Positions 22,524 to 31,510 of a stretch of 64,000 nucleotides of DNA are shown here, in pieces. The stretch lies in the NCBI RefSeq assembly GCF_014892515.1, contig NZ_JADBGR010000101.1, positions 1 to 64,000 of the forward strand. The letters are read 5' to 3'. A model generated the notes under the pieces. It saw only the letters and a list, made by a program, of their open reading frames with translations, had not been told where the DNA came from and did not search any database. Both the position numbers and the translations under genes were made by a program. This DNA comes from Myceligenerans pegani. Its GTDB lineage: Bacteria; Actinomycetota; Actinomycetes; Actinomycetales; Cellulomonadaceae. Position 1 is the stretch's first letter; every line of letters starts with the position of its first letter.

Positions 22524-24680
22524 TTACCGAGGAGTCTTTCCGGCGGACTTCTCGACCACGATCAGGCGGTGCGTCGGGCGCGTCAGCGCGACGTACAGAT
22601 CGCGCTCCCCGCCGGCCCGCGCCGCGACGATCTCGTCCGGCGCGACGACCACGACGGCATCGAACTCCAGCCCTCGCGCCGCCGACGCCGGCAGGACCTG
22701 CGCGGCCCCCGCGACGGCTCCCGTCAGATCGTCGACGCGCCTCTCGACGCACAGGACGGCGACCTGGGCGCCGGGGTACGCCGCGGCGTCGTCGGACACG
22801 ATCCGGCCGACGGCCGCCGCGACGGCACCGGCGTCACCCGGGCCGGCGGTGCCCGGCCCGGCGGGGCTCGTCCCCGCGACGCTCGCCGGAACGGGAACGA
22901 GGACCGTGCGCGGCTCCTCGCCGTGCCGCACCGCCGTGCTCAGCCGCTGCTCCGGCGCGATGCGCGCGAGCAGGTCCCGCGTCGCCCCGAGGATCTCCGC
23001 CGTCGTGCGGTAGGAGACCGTGAGCGTCCAGGTCTGCGTGCGCCCGTCGGCGATGTCCGCCAGCGCCTCGTCCCAGTTCCGCACCGTCGAGACCTGTCCC
23101 GCCTGGGCGAAATCGCCCACCACCGTCATCGACCGGGAGGGACACCGGCGCGCCACCATGCGCCACTGCATGGGCGTGATCTCCTGCGCCTCGTCGACCA
23201 CCACATGCCCGAACGTCCGCGCCGGAAGGCCGTCCACCAGTGCCGACGCCTCGTCGAGCAGAGGCACGTCCGCCTCCGTCCAGCGGCCGGCCACCACCCC
23301 GCCGTCGCGGGTCGCCGCCTGATCCGCGCCCGCCCCGCCGGACGGTACGCCGAGCACCTCCCGCACCACGTCCTCGGCGTCCAGCCGCGGCCACACCGCG
23401 TCCAGGGCACGGTCGAGGCCGCGGTCGGCGGTGAGCTCGGCGCGCACGGCGTCGGGGTCGAAGTCGTCGTGCGCGTCACCCACGACGCCGTCGTACCCCA
23501 GATTCGCCAGGTCGGCGGACACGGTCCGGTCCAGCGACGCGACGTCGCGACCCATGACGGCGGCGACCTCCTCGTCGACCCGCTCCAGGGCGCCCGCCGC
23601 CTCCCGTTCGAGGGCATCCGTGAGCATGTCGACGACATGCTCCTTGAACACCTCGCGCGCCGGGTTGTGCGCCAGACCGCCGCCGACGGCCTGCGCCCGC
23701 GCGGCCGCGACGTCGTCGGCGGACAGGTCGGGCAGATCGCCGGGCGTACGCAGCGGACCGGGAGGAGCCTGCCGGCGCCGGACCGCGTCCGCCAGCGCGA
23801 CGGCCATCCCCGACTCGCCCTTGGCCCGCGCCACGTCGTCGGCCGCCGGGGCGACATCCCGCCCGGTCAGGGTGGCGCACGTCGCCAGCACCACGTCGTT
23901 CTCCCCCAACGAGGGCAGCACGTGCGAGATGTACTCGAGGAATCGCGGGTTCGGCCCGAGCACGAGGACACCCTCGGCGGCGGCACGCTCGTGCGCGTAC
24001 AGCACGTAGGCCGCGCGGTGCAGGGCGACGACCGTCTTGCCCGTGCCGGGGCCGCCCTGCACGACGGTGACCCCGCGGTGCGGGGAGCGGACGATCCGGT
24101 CCTGCTCGGACTGCAGCGTGGACACCGCGGCGCGCATGTGCCCGGTGCGCCGGGCGCTGAGCGCCTCGACGAGCGGCCCGTCGCCGACGACGTCGTCGGG
24201 GCCGGGCTCCGAGCCGTCCAGGATCTCGTCGCTGACCTCGGTGACGGCACGGCCGTCGGTCTTGAGGTGACGGCGCCGGCGCAGCCCCTCGGGAGCGAGC
24301 GCGGTGGCGGCGTAGAAGGGCCGGGCGGCGTCGGCCCGCCAGTCGACCAGGCGCGGCTCGTCGGTGGCGCCGGACCGCAGGCCGATGCGCCCGACGTGCA
24401 CCCACGTGCCGTCTCCGCGGTCGATCCGGCCGAAGCACAGGGCGTGGGCGGCGGACTCGAGGGCATGGATGCGGGCACGCAGGCGGGAGGCCGTGATCTC
24501 GCGCTCGGTCGCCTCGACGGGATCGGACGGGCGCCCACGCAGCACACGGGCCAGGTCCCGCCGAGCGGTCGCGGCCTGCTCGTCGAGCAGCGCGTACATG
24601 CCGCTGACGTGGTCCTGTTCGACGGCGATCTGGGTGGCCTGGGCGGTCTGCGGGTCTTGCGGCACGGCGGTCCGGGGCAC
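22524..24680 (-). CDS. helR: RNA polymerase recycling ATPase HelR/HelD-like
   Basis: 718 residues from the GTG at 24680, chosen because GAGGAG lies 4 bases upstream. SF1 helicase-like features: Walker A GGPGTGKT at 209-216 preceded by LQSEQDRIVRSPHRGVTVVQ, Walker B VVVDEAQEITPMQWRM, TVVGDFAQAG, and the late ARGLEFDAVVVV and DLYVALTRPTHRL. The N-terminal coiled-coil (DEQAATARRDLARVLRGR) is the arm that enters the RNA polymerase secondary channel in HelD proteins. Such proteins strip stalled RNA polymerase from DNA, and HelR displaces rifamycin. No rifamycin-associated element was seen upstream. Family call strong; HelR versus HelD role inferred. Confidence 0.88.
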   Translation of the reverse strand: MPRTAVPQDPQTAQATQIAVEQDHVSGMYALLDEQAATARRDLARVLRGRPSDPVEATEREITASRLRARIHALESAAHALCFGRIDRGDGTWVHVGRIGLRSGATDEPRLVDWRADAARPFYAATALAPEGLRRRRHLKTDGRAVTEVSDEILDGSEPGPDDVVGDGPLVEALSARRTGHMRAAVSTLQSEQDRIVRSPHRGVTVVQGGPGTGKTVVALHRAAYVLYAHERAAAEGVLVLGPNPRFLEYISHVLPSLGENDVVLATCATLTGRDVAPAADDVARAKGESGMAVALADAVRRRQAPPGPLRTPGDLPDLSADDVAAARAQAVGGGLAHNPAREVFKEHVVDMLTDALEREAAGALERVDEEVAAVMGRDVASLDRTVSADLANLGYDGVVGDAHDDFDPDAVRAELTADRGLDRALDAVWPRLDAEDVVREVLGVPSGGAGADQAATRDGGVVAGRWTEADVPLLDEASALVDGLPARTFGHVVVDEAQEITPMQWRMVARRCPSRSMTVVGDFAQAGQVSTVRNWDEALADIADGRTQTWTLTVSYRTTAEILGATRDLLARIAPEQRLSTAVRHGEEPRTVLVPVPASVAGTSPAGPGTAGPGDAGAVAAAVGRIVSDDAAAYPGAQVAVLCVERRVDDLTGAVAGAAQVLPASAARGLEFDAVVVVAPDEIVAARAGGERDLYVALTRPTHRLIVVEKSAGKTPR

Positions 24681-24747
24681 GGGACTCCTCTGGTCGGCGG
24701 CCTGAGCACAACGCCCCGGCCGTGCCGATTGTTCCGGCGCGTTTTCG

Positions 24748-24807
24748 GTCGGCCGGATGCCGGATGGTCGGCCGCCCGGGCGACCGTCTTCGCGACATCC
24801 GGCCGAC
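24748..24807. repeat. Intergenic inverted repeat of the TGGTCGG family
   Basis: GTCGGCCGGATG at 24748-24759 is repeated in inverse at 24796-24807, with a further GGATGGTCGGCC between. It lies between the divergent helR and SPFH genes and shares the CCGACCACA and GGTCGG words with elements at 36685-36752 and 55643-55679. Confidence 0.6.
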
Positions 24808-24901
24808 CACACGGGCCCCGGCGGATTCATTTCCTTGCCGTGAGCGGCGAGTGTCTGTTGGATGGACGGCGGCCCACCCCGGCGCAGAGAGGAACACCCG
24901 G

Positions 24902-26020
24902 ATGTCCCTGCTGGACAGATTCAAGGACGAGTTCATCGACATCGTCGAATGGACCGACGACTCGCGCGACACGATCGTGTGGCGCTTCCCGCGGCACGAC
25001 AACGAGATCAAGAACGGGGCGCGTCTCACGGTCCGGGAGTCGCAGACCGCGGTGTTCGTCAACGAGGGACAGATCGCCGACGTCTTCGGTCCCGGGATGT
25101 ACACGCTGCAGACCGCGAACCTGCCGATCCTCAGCACGCTCAAGGGCTGGAAGCACGGGTTCGAGTCCCCGTTCAAGGCCGAGGTGTACTTCGTCAGCAC
25201 GCGGCAGTTCACGGACCTCAAGTGGGGCACCAAGAACCCGGTGATCGTGCGCGACGCCGAGTTCGGCGCCGTGCGGCTGCGCGCGTTCGGCGCGTTCACC
25301 GCCCGCGTGACGGATCCCGCGCTGCTGCTCCGCGAACTCGTCGGCACCGATCCGCAGTTCCGCACCGACGAGGTGCACGAGTACCTGCGGCAGAACGTCG
25401 TCAGCCGCCTCGGCACCGCCCTGGCGACGGCGGGCGTCCCCGTCCTGGATCTCGCGGCCCATCAGGGCGAGCTCGGCGACCGGCTCGCCGCCACGCTGTC
25501 CGGCGAGCTCGGACCGGAGCTCGGCATCTCGGTCCCGAAGTTCGTGATCGAGAACATCTCGCTGCCGCCCGAGGTCGAGGAGAAGCTCGACAAGCGCACG
25601 TCGATGGGGATCGTCGGCGATCTCGACCGCTACACGAAGTTCCAGGCCGCCGAGGCCCTGGAGGCCGCCGCCGAGAACCCGGGTGGCGGAGCCGCCGCCG
25701 TCGTCGGCATGGGGCTCGGGCAGGCCACCGGGAACATCGTCGCCGGTGCGACGGCGCCCGCCGCACAGCCCGCTCTCGCGCAGCCGGCCACCACGCCGCC
25801 GCCCCTGCCGGGCGGCGCACAGTGGTTCCTCGGATCGAACGGGCGGCAGACCGGCCCGTTCGACGACGCCGGCCTGGCCGCCCAGGCGTCCTCCGGCGCG
25901 CTCACGCCCGGCACGCTCGTGTGGCGGGACGGCATGCCGGGCTGGGTCGCGGCATCCGAGGTGCCCGACGTCGCCCGCCACCTGCGCGCCACTCCCCCGC
26001 CGCTGCCGGGCCAGGGCTGA
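24902..26020 (+). CDS. SPFH domain protein with C-terminal GYF_2 domain
   Basis: 372 residues. An SPFH/Band 7-type core (IVWRFPRHDNEIKNGARLTV, VFVNEGQIADVFGPGMYTL, KAEVYFVSTRQFTDLKWGT, VIENISLPPEVEEKLDKR) resembles the B. subtilis YdjI type. A glycine/alanine linker leads to a GYF_2/DUF4339 domain (QWFLGSNGRQTGPFDDAGL ... VWRDGMPGWVAASEV). SPFH proteins form membrane-associated scaffolds. GAGAGGAA precedes the ATG. The next gene, 13 bases downstream, encodes its zinc-ribbon membrane partner, matching the ydjI/ydjG-like arrangement tied to PspA membrane stress systems. Confidence 0.88.
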   Translation: MSLLDRFKDEFIDIVEWTDDSRDTIVWRFPRHDNEIKNGARLTVRESQTAVFVNEGQIADVFGPGMYTLQTANLPILSTLKGWKHGFESPFKAEVYFVSTRQFTDLKWGTKNPVIVRDAEFGAVRLRAFGAFTARVTDPALLLRELVGTDPQFRTDEVHEYLRQNVVSRLGTALATAGVPVLDLAAHQGELGDRLAATLSGELGPELGISVPKFVIENISLPPEVEEKLDKRTSMGIVGDLDRYTKFQAAEALEAAAENPGGGAAAVVGMGLGQATGNIVAGATAPAAQPALAQPATTPPPLPGGAQWFLGSNGRQTGPFDDAGLAAQASSGALTPGTLVWRDGMPGWVAASEVPDVARHLRATPPPLPGQG

Positions 26021-26033
26021 GGGCTCGGCGCAC

Positions 26034-27131
26034 ATGACGGAGACCACGAACTCCTCGGCGGCGGCCCACCGGGACTACCCGTGCGCGCAGTGCGGGGCGA
26101 GCGTCCGGTACGCGGCCGGAACGGGCGCGCTGACGTGCCCCTACTGCGGGCACACGCAGGAGGTCGCGGCCACGGACCGCGTCGTGCGCGAGCACGACTT
26201 CGCGACGCTCCTGGCGTCGGGCCGCGAGCTCCCGCCCGACTCCCATGACTACGAGTGCGGCACCTGCGGTGCGGTCACGACGAGCGACAAGCTGTCGCAG
26301 GACTGCGGGTTCTGCGGCTCGGCGATGGTCGCGGAGGTCAAGGGGCTCGGCCTCGTCACGCCCGAGGCGGTCCTGCCGTTCGCCGTGGACCGCCCGTCGA
26401 TGACGACGGCGCTGCGGCGCTGGGCGCGCACGCGCTGGTTCGCGCCGTCGGCCCTGAAGAAGGTGACCGCCGTCGAGCGGGCGCACAGCGTCTACCTGCC
26501 CCACTGGACCTACGACGCACAGACCACCACCGACTACGCCGGCCAGCGCGGCGAACACTACTGGGAGACCGTCACCAGCACGGACTCCGAGGGCCGCACC
26601 ACGACCCGGCAGGAACGCCGGACCCGCTGGTACCACGCGAGCGGTCGGGTCGCGCGGTTCTTCGACGACGTCCTGATCGCCGGGACCCGCCGCGTCATGC
26701 CGCAGCATCTGGCCAAGCTCGATCCGTGGCCGCTCGCCGACGCCGAGCCGTACCGGCCGGACTTCCTCGCCGGGCACGAGACGCTGCGGTACGACGTCGA
26801 ACCCGAGGCCGGCCTCGAGATCGCGAAGCAGAAGATGGCGGGCGTGATCAAGGACGACTGCGAGGAGGACATCGGCGGCGACGAGCAGCGCGTGCACCAC
26901 ATGGACACGCGGTACTCCGCCGTCACCTTCAAGCTGCTGCTCCTACCGGTCTGGATCGCGACATACCTGTACGGCGGGAAGGCGTACCAGGTCCTGATCA
27001 ACGCCCGTACCAGCGAGGTCATCGGCGAGCGACCGTGGTCGGCGTGGAAGATCGCCGGCGCGGTGGCGGCGGCACTGCTGGTAGTCGGCGCGGTCGTGGC
27101 CGCGGTCCTGCTGTCCAGATCCCCGGGCTGA
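26034..27131 (+). CDS. Zinc-ribbon membrane protein, partner of the SPFH protein
   Basis: 365 residues. Two zinc ribbons near the N-terminus: CAQCGASVRYAAGTGALTCPYC (CxxC...CxxC) at about 14-37 and CGTCGAV...CGFCGS at about 75-98. The middle has basic and aromatic stretches (RSMTTALRRWARTRWF, PHWTYDAQTTTDYAGQRG). Two hydrophobic segments lie near the end (FKLLLLPVWIATYLYGGKAY and AGAVAAALLVVGAVVAAVLL), so the C-terminus is membrane-bound. Same operon as the SPFH gene. A terminator follows at once. Similar to TFIIB-type zinc-ribbon proteins YdjG/YdjH of Bacillus; role inferred. Confidence 0.82.
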   Translation: MTETTNSSAAAHRDYPCAQCGASVRYAAGTGALTCPYCGHTQEVAATDRVVREHDFATLLASGRELPPDSHDYECGTCGAVTTSDKLSQDCGFCGSAMVAEVKGLGLVTPEAVLPFAVDRPSMTTALRRWARTRWFAPSALKKVTAVERAHSVYLPHWTYDAQTTTDYAGQRGEHYWETVTSTDSEGRTTTRQERRTRWYHASGRVARFFDDVLIAGTRRVMPQHLAKLDPWPLADAEPYRPDFLAGHETLRYDVEPEAGLEIAKQKMAGVIKDDCEEDIGGDEQRVHHMDTRYSAVTFKLLLLPVWIATYLYGGKAYQVLINARTSEVIGERPWSAWKIAGAVAAALLVVGAVVAAVLLSRSPG

Positions 27132-27137
27132 CTCCGG

Positions 27138-27173
27138 CGCCGAACCGGACCTGGGACCGGGTGCGGTTCGGCG
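27138..27173. terminator. Bidirectional hairpin terminator
   Basis: A 10-bp stem (CGCCGAACCG / CGGTTCGGCG) around a 16-base loop starts 6 bases after the zinc-ribbon gene and ends 6 bases before the stop of the convergent sugar kinase gene. Confidence 0.75.
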
Positions 27174-27179
27174 ACAGGG

Positions 27180-28286
27180 TCAGCGGTCGACCCGCGCGCC
27201 GCCCCCGCCCGCCAGCTTGGCCACCTCGGCCAGCGTCGCCGTCGTCGTGTCGCCCGGGGTCGTCATCGCGAGGGCGCCGTGGGCAGCGCCGTACTCCACG
27301 GCCTCCGCCAGCGAGCCCAGCTCCATGAGCCCGTACGCCAGGCCCGAGGCGAACGAGTCGCCGCCGCCGACGCGGTCGAGGATCTCCAGGTCCGCCCGGT
27401 GCGTCGCCTCGGCGAAGCCCTCCGCGCGCGACCACGCGATCGCGCCCCAGTCGTTGACCGACGCGGTCTGCACGCCGCGCAGCGTCGTCGCGATCACCTG
27501 GAAGTTGTCGTACTCGGCGGACGCGGCCTCGATCATCGCCCGGAAGGCGCCGGTGTCCAGGTCGGTCAGGTCCTCGGACACGCCCTCCACCTCGAAGCCG
27601 AGCGAGGCCGTGAAGTCCTCCTCGTTGCCGATCATCACGTCGACGTGCCGGGCCAGCCTGCGGTTGACCTCGCGCGCCCGCTCCACCCCGCCGATGCCCT
27701 TCCAGAGCGAGGGCCGGTAGTTGAGGTCGTAGGACACGATCGTGCCGTGCCGCCGCGCGGCCGCCATCGCGGCCTCGGCCACGTCCGCGGTCGATTCCGA
27801 CAGCGCCGCGAAGATCCCGCCCGTGTGCAGCCACCGCACGCCCGCGCCGAACAGGGCGTCCCAGTCCACGTCGTCGGGCCGCATCCGCGAGATCGCGGTG
27901 TGGCCGCGGTCGCTCACACCGAGGGCGCCGCGCACACCGAAGCCGCGCTCGGTGAAGTTCAGGCCGTTGCGGACCTCCCGGCCGATGCCGTCGAAGTCGT
28001 GCCACCGCACCCACGACGTGTCGAGGCCGCCGGTGAGCATGAGGTCCTCGACGAGCCGGCCGACGTCGTTGTTCGCGAGCGCCGTGACGATCGCGCCGCG
28101 CAGGCCGAAGCACCGGCGCAGGCCGCGGGCGACGTTGTACTCGCCGCCGCCCTCCCAGACGTCGAAGCGGCGCGCGTTGCGCACGCGGCGCTCGCCCGGG
28201 TCGAGGCGGAGCATGACCTCGCCGAGCGCGACGACGTCGTACCGGCACTCGTCGGCGGGGCGGACGGACAGCGAGGGGTTGGTCAT
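27180..28286 (-). CDS. PfkB family sugar kinase, probable 2-dehydro-3-deoxygluconokinase
   Basis: 368 residues. PfkB hallmarks: VVALGEVMLRLDPGE at the start, WEGGGEYNVARGLRRCFG, and the catalytic loop DRVGGGDSFASGLAYG. It phosphorylates KDG to KDPG, the substrate of the aldolase encoded just upstream, so the pair converts KDG to pyruvate and glyceraldehyde-3-phosphate. Two ATGs compete: 28292 is only 1 base from AAGGAG, while 28286 (MTNPSLSV) has the ideal spacing of 7 and was chosen. The gap to the aldolase stop is 2 bases. No uronate dehydratase or transporter is in the window. Confidence 0.87.
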   Translation of the reverse strand: MTNPSLSVRPADECRYDVVALGEVMLRLDPGERRVRNARRFDVWEGGGEYNVARGLRRCFGLRGAIVTALANNDVGRLVEDLMLTGGLDTSWVRWHDFDGIGREVRNGLNFTERGFGVRGALGVSDRGHTAISRMRPDDVDWDALFGAGVRWLHTGGIFAALSESTADVAEAAMAAARRHGTIVSYDLNYRPSLWKGIGGVERAREVNRRLARHVDVMIGNEEDFTASLGFEVEGVSEDLTDLDTGAFRAMIEAASAEYDNFQVIATTLRGVQTASVNDWGAIAWSRAEGFAEATHRADLEILDRVGGGDSFASGLAYGLMELGSLAEAVEYGAAHGALAMTTPGDTTTATLAEVAKLAGGGGARVDR

Positions 28287-28288
28287 CT

Positions 28289-28981
28289 TCATGCTCCTTC
28301 GGGAAGATCTGTGGCGACGGCCACGGCCTCGGCGGTGCGGCGGGTCATCTCGGCCCAGTCGCCGGCGGCGACGAGCTTCTGGTCGACCATCCACGACCCG
28401 CCCACCGCCAACACGGACGGCAGGCCGAGATAGTCCGGCAGGTTAGCGGCGCTCACGCCGCCGGTCGGCACGAACGTGACCTGCCCGAACGGCCCCGACA
28501 GCGCCTTGATCGCGCCCGGCCCGCCGACGACGCCGGCGGGGAACAGCTTGACGGTCGTGATGCCGAGGTCGAGCGCGGCCATGATGTCCGACGCCGTCGC
28601 GACGCCGGGCAGGATCGGCACGCCCGCCTCCTGGGCCGCCCGCACGACGGGCGCGCTGAGGCCCGGGGAGACCAGGAACGTGGCACCGGCCGCGACCGCC
28701 TGGTCGACCTGCCGCGGGTTCACGACCGTGCCGGCCCCGACCAGCATTCCGGGGTGCTCGGCGGTGATCGCCTCGATCGCGGCCCGCGCGCCGGACGTGC
28801 GGAAGGTGACCTCCGCGACGGGGAGGCCGCCGTCGTCCAGCGCCCGCGCGACGCCGAGGCCCTGCTCGGCATCGTCGACGACGACAACGGGGACCACCCG
28901 GGCGCGCCCGAGGCGCTCGAGGACCGATCGCGTGGGGTCGGATCCGCGGGTTTCCGCTGGGGCCGATGACTTCGCTGACAC
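28289..28981 (-). CDS. eda: KDPG/KHG aldolase
   Basis: 230 residues, normal length. Class I aldolase motifs: RVVPVVVVDDAEQG, GLPVAEVTFRTSGA (Glu of the active site), VGAGTVVNPRQVD, GATFLVSPGLS, and the Schiff-base lysine in TTVKLFPAGVVGG, then FVPTGGVSAANL. It cleaves 2-keto-3-deoxy-6-phosphogluconate to pyruvate and glyceraldehyde-3-phosphate. GTG at 28981 preceded by GGAGCATCAC. First gene of the two-gene operon with the KDG kinase. The promoter lies in the 194-bp gap shared with the divergent hydrolase gene. Confidence 0.92.
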   Translation of the reverse strand: MSAKSSAPAETRGSDPTRSVLERLGRARVVPVVVVDDAEQGLGVARALDDGGLPVAEVTFRTSGARAAIEAITAEHPGMLVGAGTVVNPRQVDQAVAAGATFLVSPGLSAPVVRAAQEAGVPILPGVATASDIMAALDLGITTVKLFPAGVVGGPGAIKALSGPFGQVTFVPTGGVSAANLPDYLGLPSVLAVGGSWMVDQKLVAAGDWAEMTRRTAEAVAVATDLPEGA

Positions 28982-29064
28982 CGTGATGCTCCGAACTTCG
29001 TCGTTGACGGGTACGGACGGCAGCTTAGGCGATCCTCGGGGTGCTCGGGAATGCGCTTACCGAA

Positions 29065-29086
29065 GTGAGCGCGCGACGGCGCTCAC
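29065..29086. promoter_or_regulatory. Inverted repeat GTGAGCGC-N6-GCGCTCAC, possible operator
   Basis: A perfect 8-bp inverted repeat with a 6-base spacer lies between the divergent eda operon and the secreted hydrolase gene. Symmetry and position suggest a repressor site (LacI, GntR or IclR type) or a hairpin. No cognate regulator is adjacent. Confidence 0.5.
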
Positions 29087-29175
29087 CTCGCGCCGGAGGG
29101 TGTTGCTCCGGACACTGGTCGGGTAGGTTCCGAACGAGCCGGGGCGTCCCCGGAGGTCCCCGACAGGAGGTCCCG

Positions 29176-30810
29176 ATGAAGCGCGGCCTGACAGCAACGA
29201 TCGCCGGCGTCGCTCTCGCCGCCTCGCTCGCGACCGTCGCGCCCGCGACCGTCGCGCCCGCGACCGCCGCGCCCGCGACCGCCGTCGGCCCCGGCACCGC
29301 CGTCGCCGGCACGCCCCACGACGAGGACGGATCCACCATGCCCGAGCAGTGGCGCTCGGTCTGGGTGGACGCCTTCAACGAGGGCATCTACACCCCCGAG
29401 CAGGTCCAGGAGTTGGTCGACGAGGCGACGGCGATGAACGTCAACGCGCTGATCGTGCAGACCGCACGCCGGTACGACTGTTTCTGCAACCGGGCCCTCT
29501 ACCCGCGCACCGACGCCGCGATCGCCCCCGCGCCCTACGACCCGCTCGACGAGATCATCGAGCGCGCCCACGACGCCGGGATCGAGGTGCACGCCTGGGT
29601 CACCGTGAACACGATGTGGAACGTGCCGGACGGCCCGCCCAGTTCGCCCGACCACATCTACAACACACACGGGCCCGGCGCCGAGGGCCGCGACCGCTGG
29701 ATCGGCAAGATGGCCGACGGACGCGAGATCGTGAACAACCGCGTCTACCTCGACCCGGGCCACCCGGACGCCGCCGGCTACGTCACGGCGGCGGTCTCCG
29801 GCATCGCCAGGGAGTACGACGTCGACGGCATCAACCTGGACTACATCCGCTACCCGGATCTGAGCTCCACCTCGGAGTACAGCGAGTGGGGCTACAACGA
29901 CGTCGCCGTGGCCCGCTTCCAGGAGGCGACCGGCCGCACCGACGTCCCCGCGCCCGACGACGAGGAGTGGAGCCAGTGGCGTCGTGACCAGGTCACCGCG
30001 CTGGTGCGGCGGATCTACCTCACGCTGTGGGAGATCGACCCGTCGCTGCGGCTGTCGATGGACGCGATCACGTACGGCAACGGGCCCGACGCGGTGGGCG
30101 GCTGGACGAACACCCGCACCTACGCGGAGGTGCTGCAGGACTGGGTCGGCTGGCTGGACGAGGGGATCATGGACACGGCCGTGACCATGAACTACAAGCG
30201 CGACCACGTCCCGGCGCAGGAGGTCATGTTCGACGAGTGGTCCGAGTTCCTCGCCGACAACCAGGCCGGGAGGCAGGCGGTGAACGGCCCGGCCCTGTAC
30301 CTGAACTCGATCGACCACAGCGTGGCGCAGGCGCGGCAGGCGGTGACGCCCTCCGAGGCGGGGAACACCGCGGCCGGGTGGAGCGGGTACTCGTACGCGA
30401 ACCCGAGCCAGGAGGTCGTCGCGGATCCGGCGCTGCGCGACGCCCAGCAGGCGGCGCTGGCGGAGGCCCTGACCGGGCCCGGTGGGATCTTCGAGGACGA
30501 CGCCGCGGTCCCGGACATGCCGTGGAAGTCCGCACCCGACGACGGTCACGTCACCGGGACGCTCACCGCCGGGCGGGGCGGCCCGGTCGATCAGGTGACC
30601 GTGACGCTGCGGCCGCTCGGCCCAGGGCCCGCGTACGAACAGGTCACGGACGGCTCGGGCTGGTTCGGCTTCGCGCACGTGCCGCCGGGAAGATATCTGG
30701 TGTGGGCCGACCTGGGCGGTGAGACCGGGAACATCGCCGGAGGCGGGAGGACCGTGATGGGGCTCGTCCGCGTCGAGGAGGGCGAGATCACGGAGGTCCG
30801 CCTGCGCTGA
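29176..30810 (+). CDS. Secreted GHL10-type (YngK/DUF187) glycosyl hydrolase-like protein
   Basis: 544 residues. A signal peptide (KRGLTATIAGVALAASLATV) leads into a repeated APATVAPATAAPAT spacer. The TIM-barrel GHL10 domain shows EQWRSVWVDAFNEGIYTP, MNVNALIVQTARRYDCF, GIEVHAWVTVNTMW, VYLDPGHPDAAGYV and YDVDGINLDYIRYPD, with the conserved Asp/Tyr of this family. The C-terminal 85 residues look like a carboxypeptidase-regulatory beta-sandwich (VTGTLTAGRGGPVDQVTVTL). Substrate probably a cell-wall or environmental glycan. AGGAGG sits 6 bases before the ATG. Confidence 0.88.
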   Translation: MKRGLTATIAGVALAASLATVAPATVAPATAAPATAVGPGTAVAGTPHDEDGSTMPEQWRSVWVDAFNEGIYTPEQVQELVDEATAMNVNALIVQTARRYDCFCNRALYPRTDAAIAPAPYDPLDEIIERAHDAGIEVHAWVTVNTMWNVPDGPPSSPDHIYNTHGPGAEGRDRWIGKMADGREIVNNRVYLDPGHPDAAGYVTAAVSGIAREYDVDGINLDYIRYPDLSSTSEYSEWGYNDVAVARFQEATGRTDVPAPDDEEWSQWRRDQVTALVRRIYLTLWEIDPSLRLSMDAITYGNGPDAVGGWTNTRTYAEVLQDWVGWLDEGIMDTAVTMNYKRDHVPAQEVMFDEWSEFLADNQAGRQAVNGPALYLNSIDHSVAQARQAVTPSEAGNTAAGWSGYSYANPSQEVVADPALRDAQQAALAEALTGPGGIFEDDAAVPDMPWKSAPDDGHVTGTLTAGRGGPVDQVTVTLRPLGPGPAYEQVTDGSGWFGFAHVPPGRYLVWADLGGETGNIAGGGRTVMGLVRVEEGEITEVRLR

Positions 30811-31061
30811 GCGCCGGCGCCACTGCCGGGCCGCCACAGTTCGTCCCGCCGTCCCGATACGGGGCGCGGTGACCGGCCGGTGGCGCAAGCCCTCCGGCGC
30901 GCCCGCTTGCGTTGAGCGTAGGGCAGGTGAACCGCCCTGCGTGCGGCGCGCGAACGTGCGTGGGCCGGAACACGTGCGGCCGGCCCGGGCCGGATGTGAG
31001 AGAGTTCAACCGGCGGCATGTCCCCGCTCTCATGAGCCGCGTCCCGGAGGTGTTCAGAGGC

Positions 31062-31445
31062 ATGACGGTCCTCGTGGCGTACAACGCGTCGCCGCAGGGC
31101 GAGTCCGCTCTGCGAGCGGCCACCGCGGAGGCGGAGCGACGGCGGCAGGACCTGTCGGTGCTGGTCCTGACGCCGCAGGAGAGTCCGGATCTTCCGTCGG
31201 ACCTGGCACACCTGCTGGACGGCGTCCCGCCGTCGGTGACGGTGAAGCAGGTCGTGTACCGGACGGAGTCCGAGGAAGTCGCGGAGTCGATCATCGACGC
31301 CGCCGAGCGCGTCGCGGCGTCCCTCGTGGTCATCGGCGCGCGCAAGCGCTCGACGGTCGGCACGTTCCTGGTCGGTTCGACGACGCAGCAGGTCCTCCTG
31401 GACTCGCCCGCGCCGGTGCTGGTGGTCAAGGCGGGTTACGCCTGA
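31062..31445 (+). CDS. Universal stress protein (UspA family)
   Basis: 127 residues, single Usp domain. Start MTVLVAYNASPQGESALRAA, and the nucleotide-binding loop GARKRSTVGTFLVGSTTQQVLL with the closing DSPAPVLVVKAG. The G-x2-G spacing of ATP-binding members is imperfect (GARKRSTVG), so nucleotide binding is uncertain. The ATG at 31062 is the start that aligns with the family; CAGAGG is 2-7 bases upstream. The 250 bases before it carry no other recognisable gene. Confidence 0.87.
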   Translation: MTVLVAYNASPQGESALRAATAEAERRRQDLSVLVLTPQESPDLPSDLAHLLDGVPPSVTVKQVVYRTESEEVAESIIDAAERVAASLVVIGARKRSTVGTFLVGSTTQQVLLDSPAPVLVVKAGYA

Positions 31446-31510
31446 TCGTCCGCGGTACGTCATCTGAAACGTCTGGACAGGTCGCACCGCCCGGCGGTTA
31501 GGCTCGGAAG

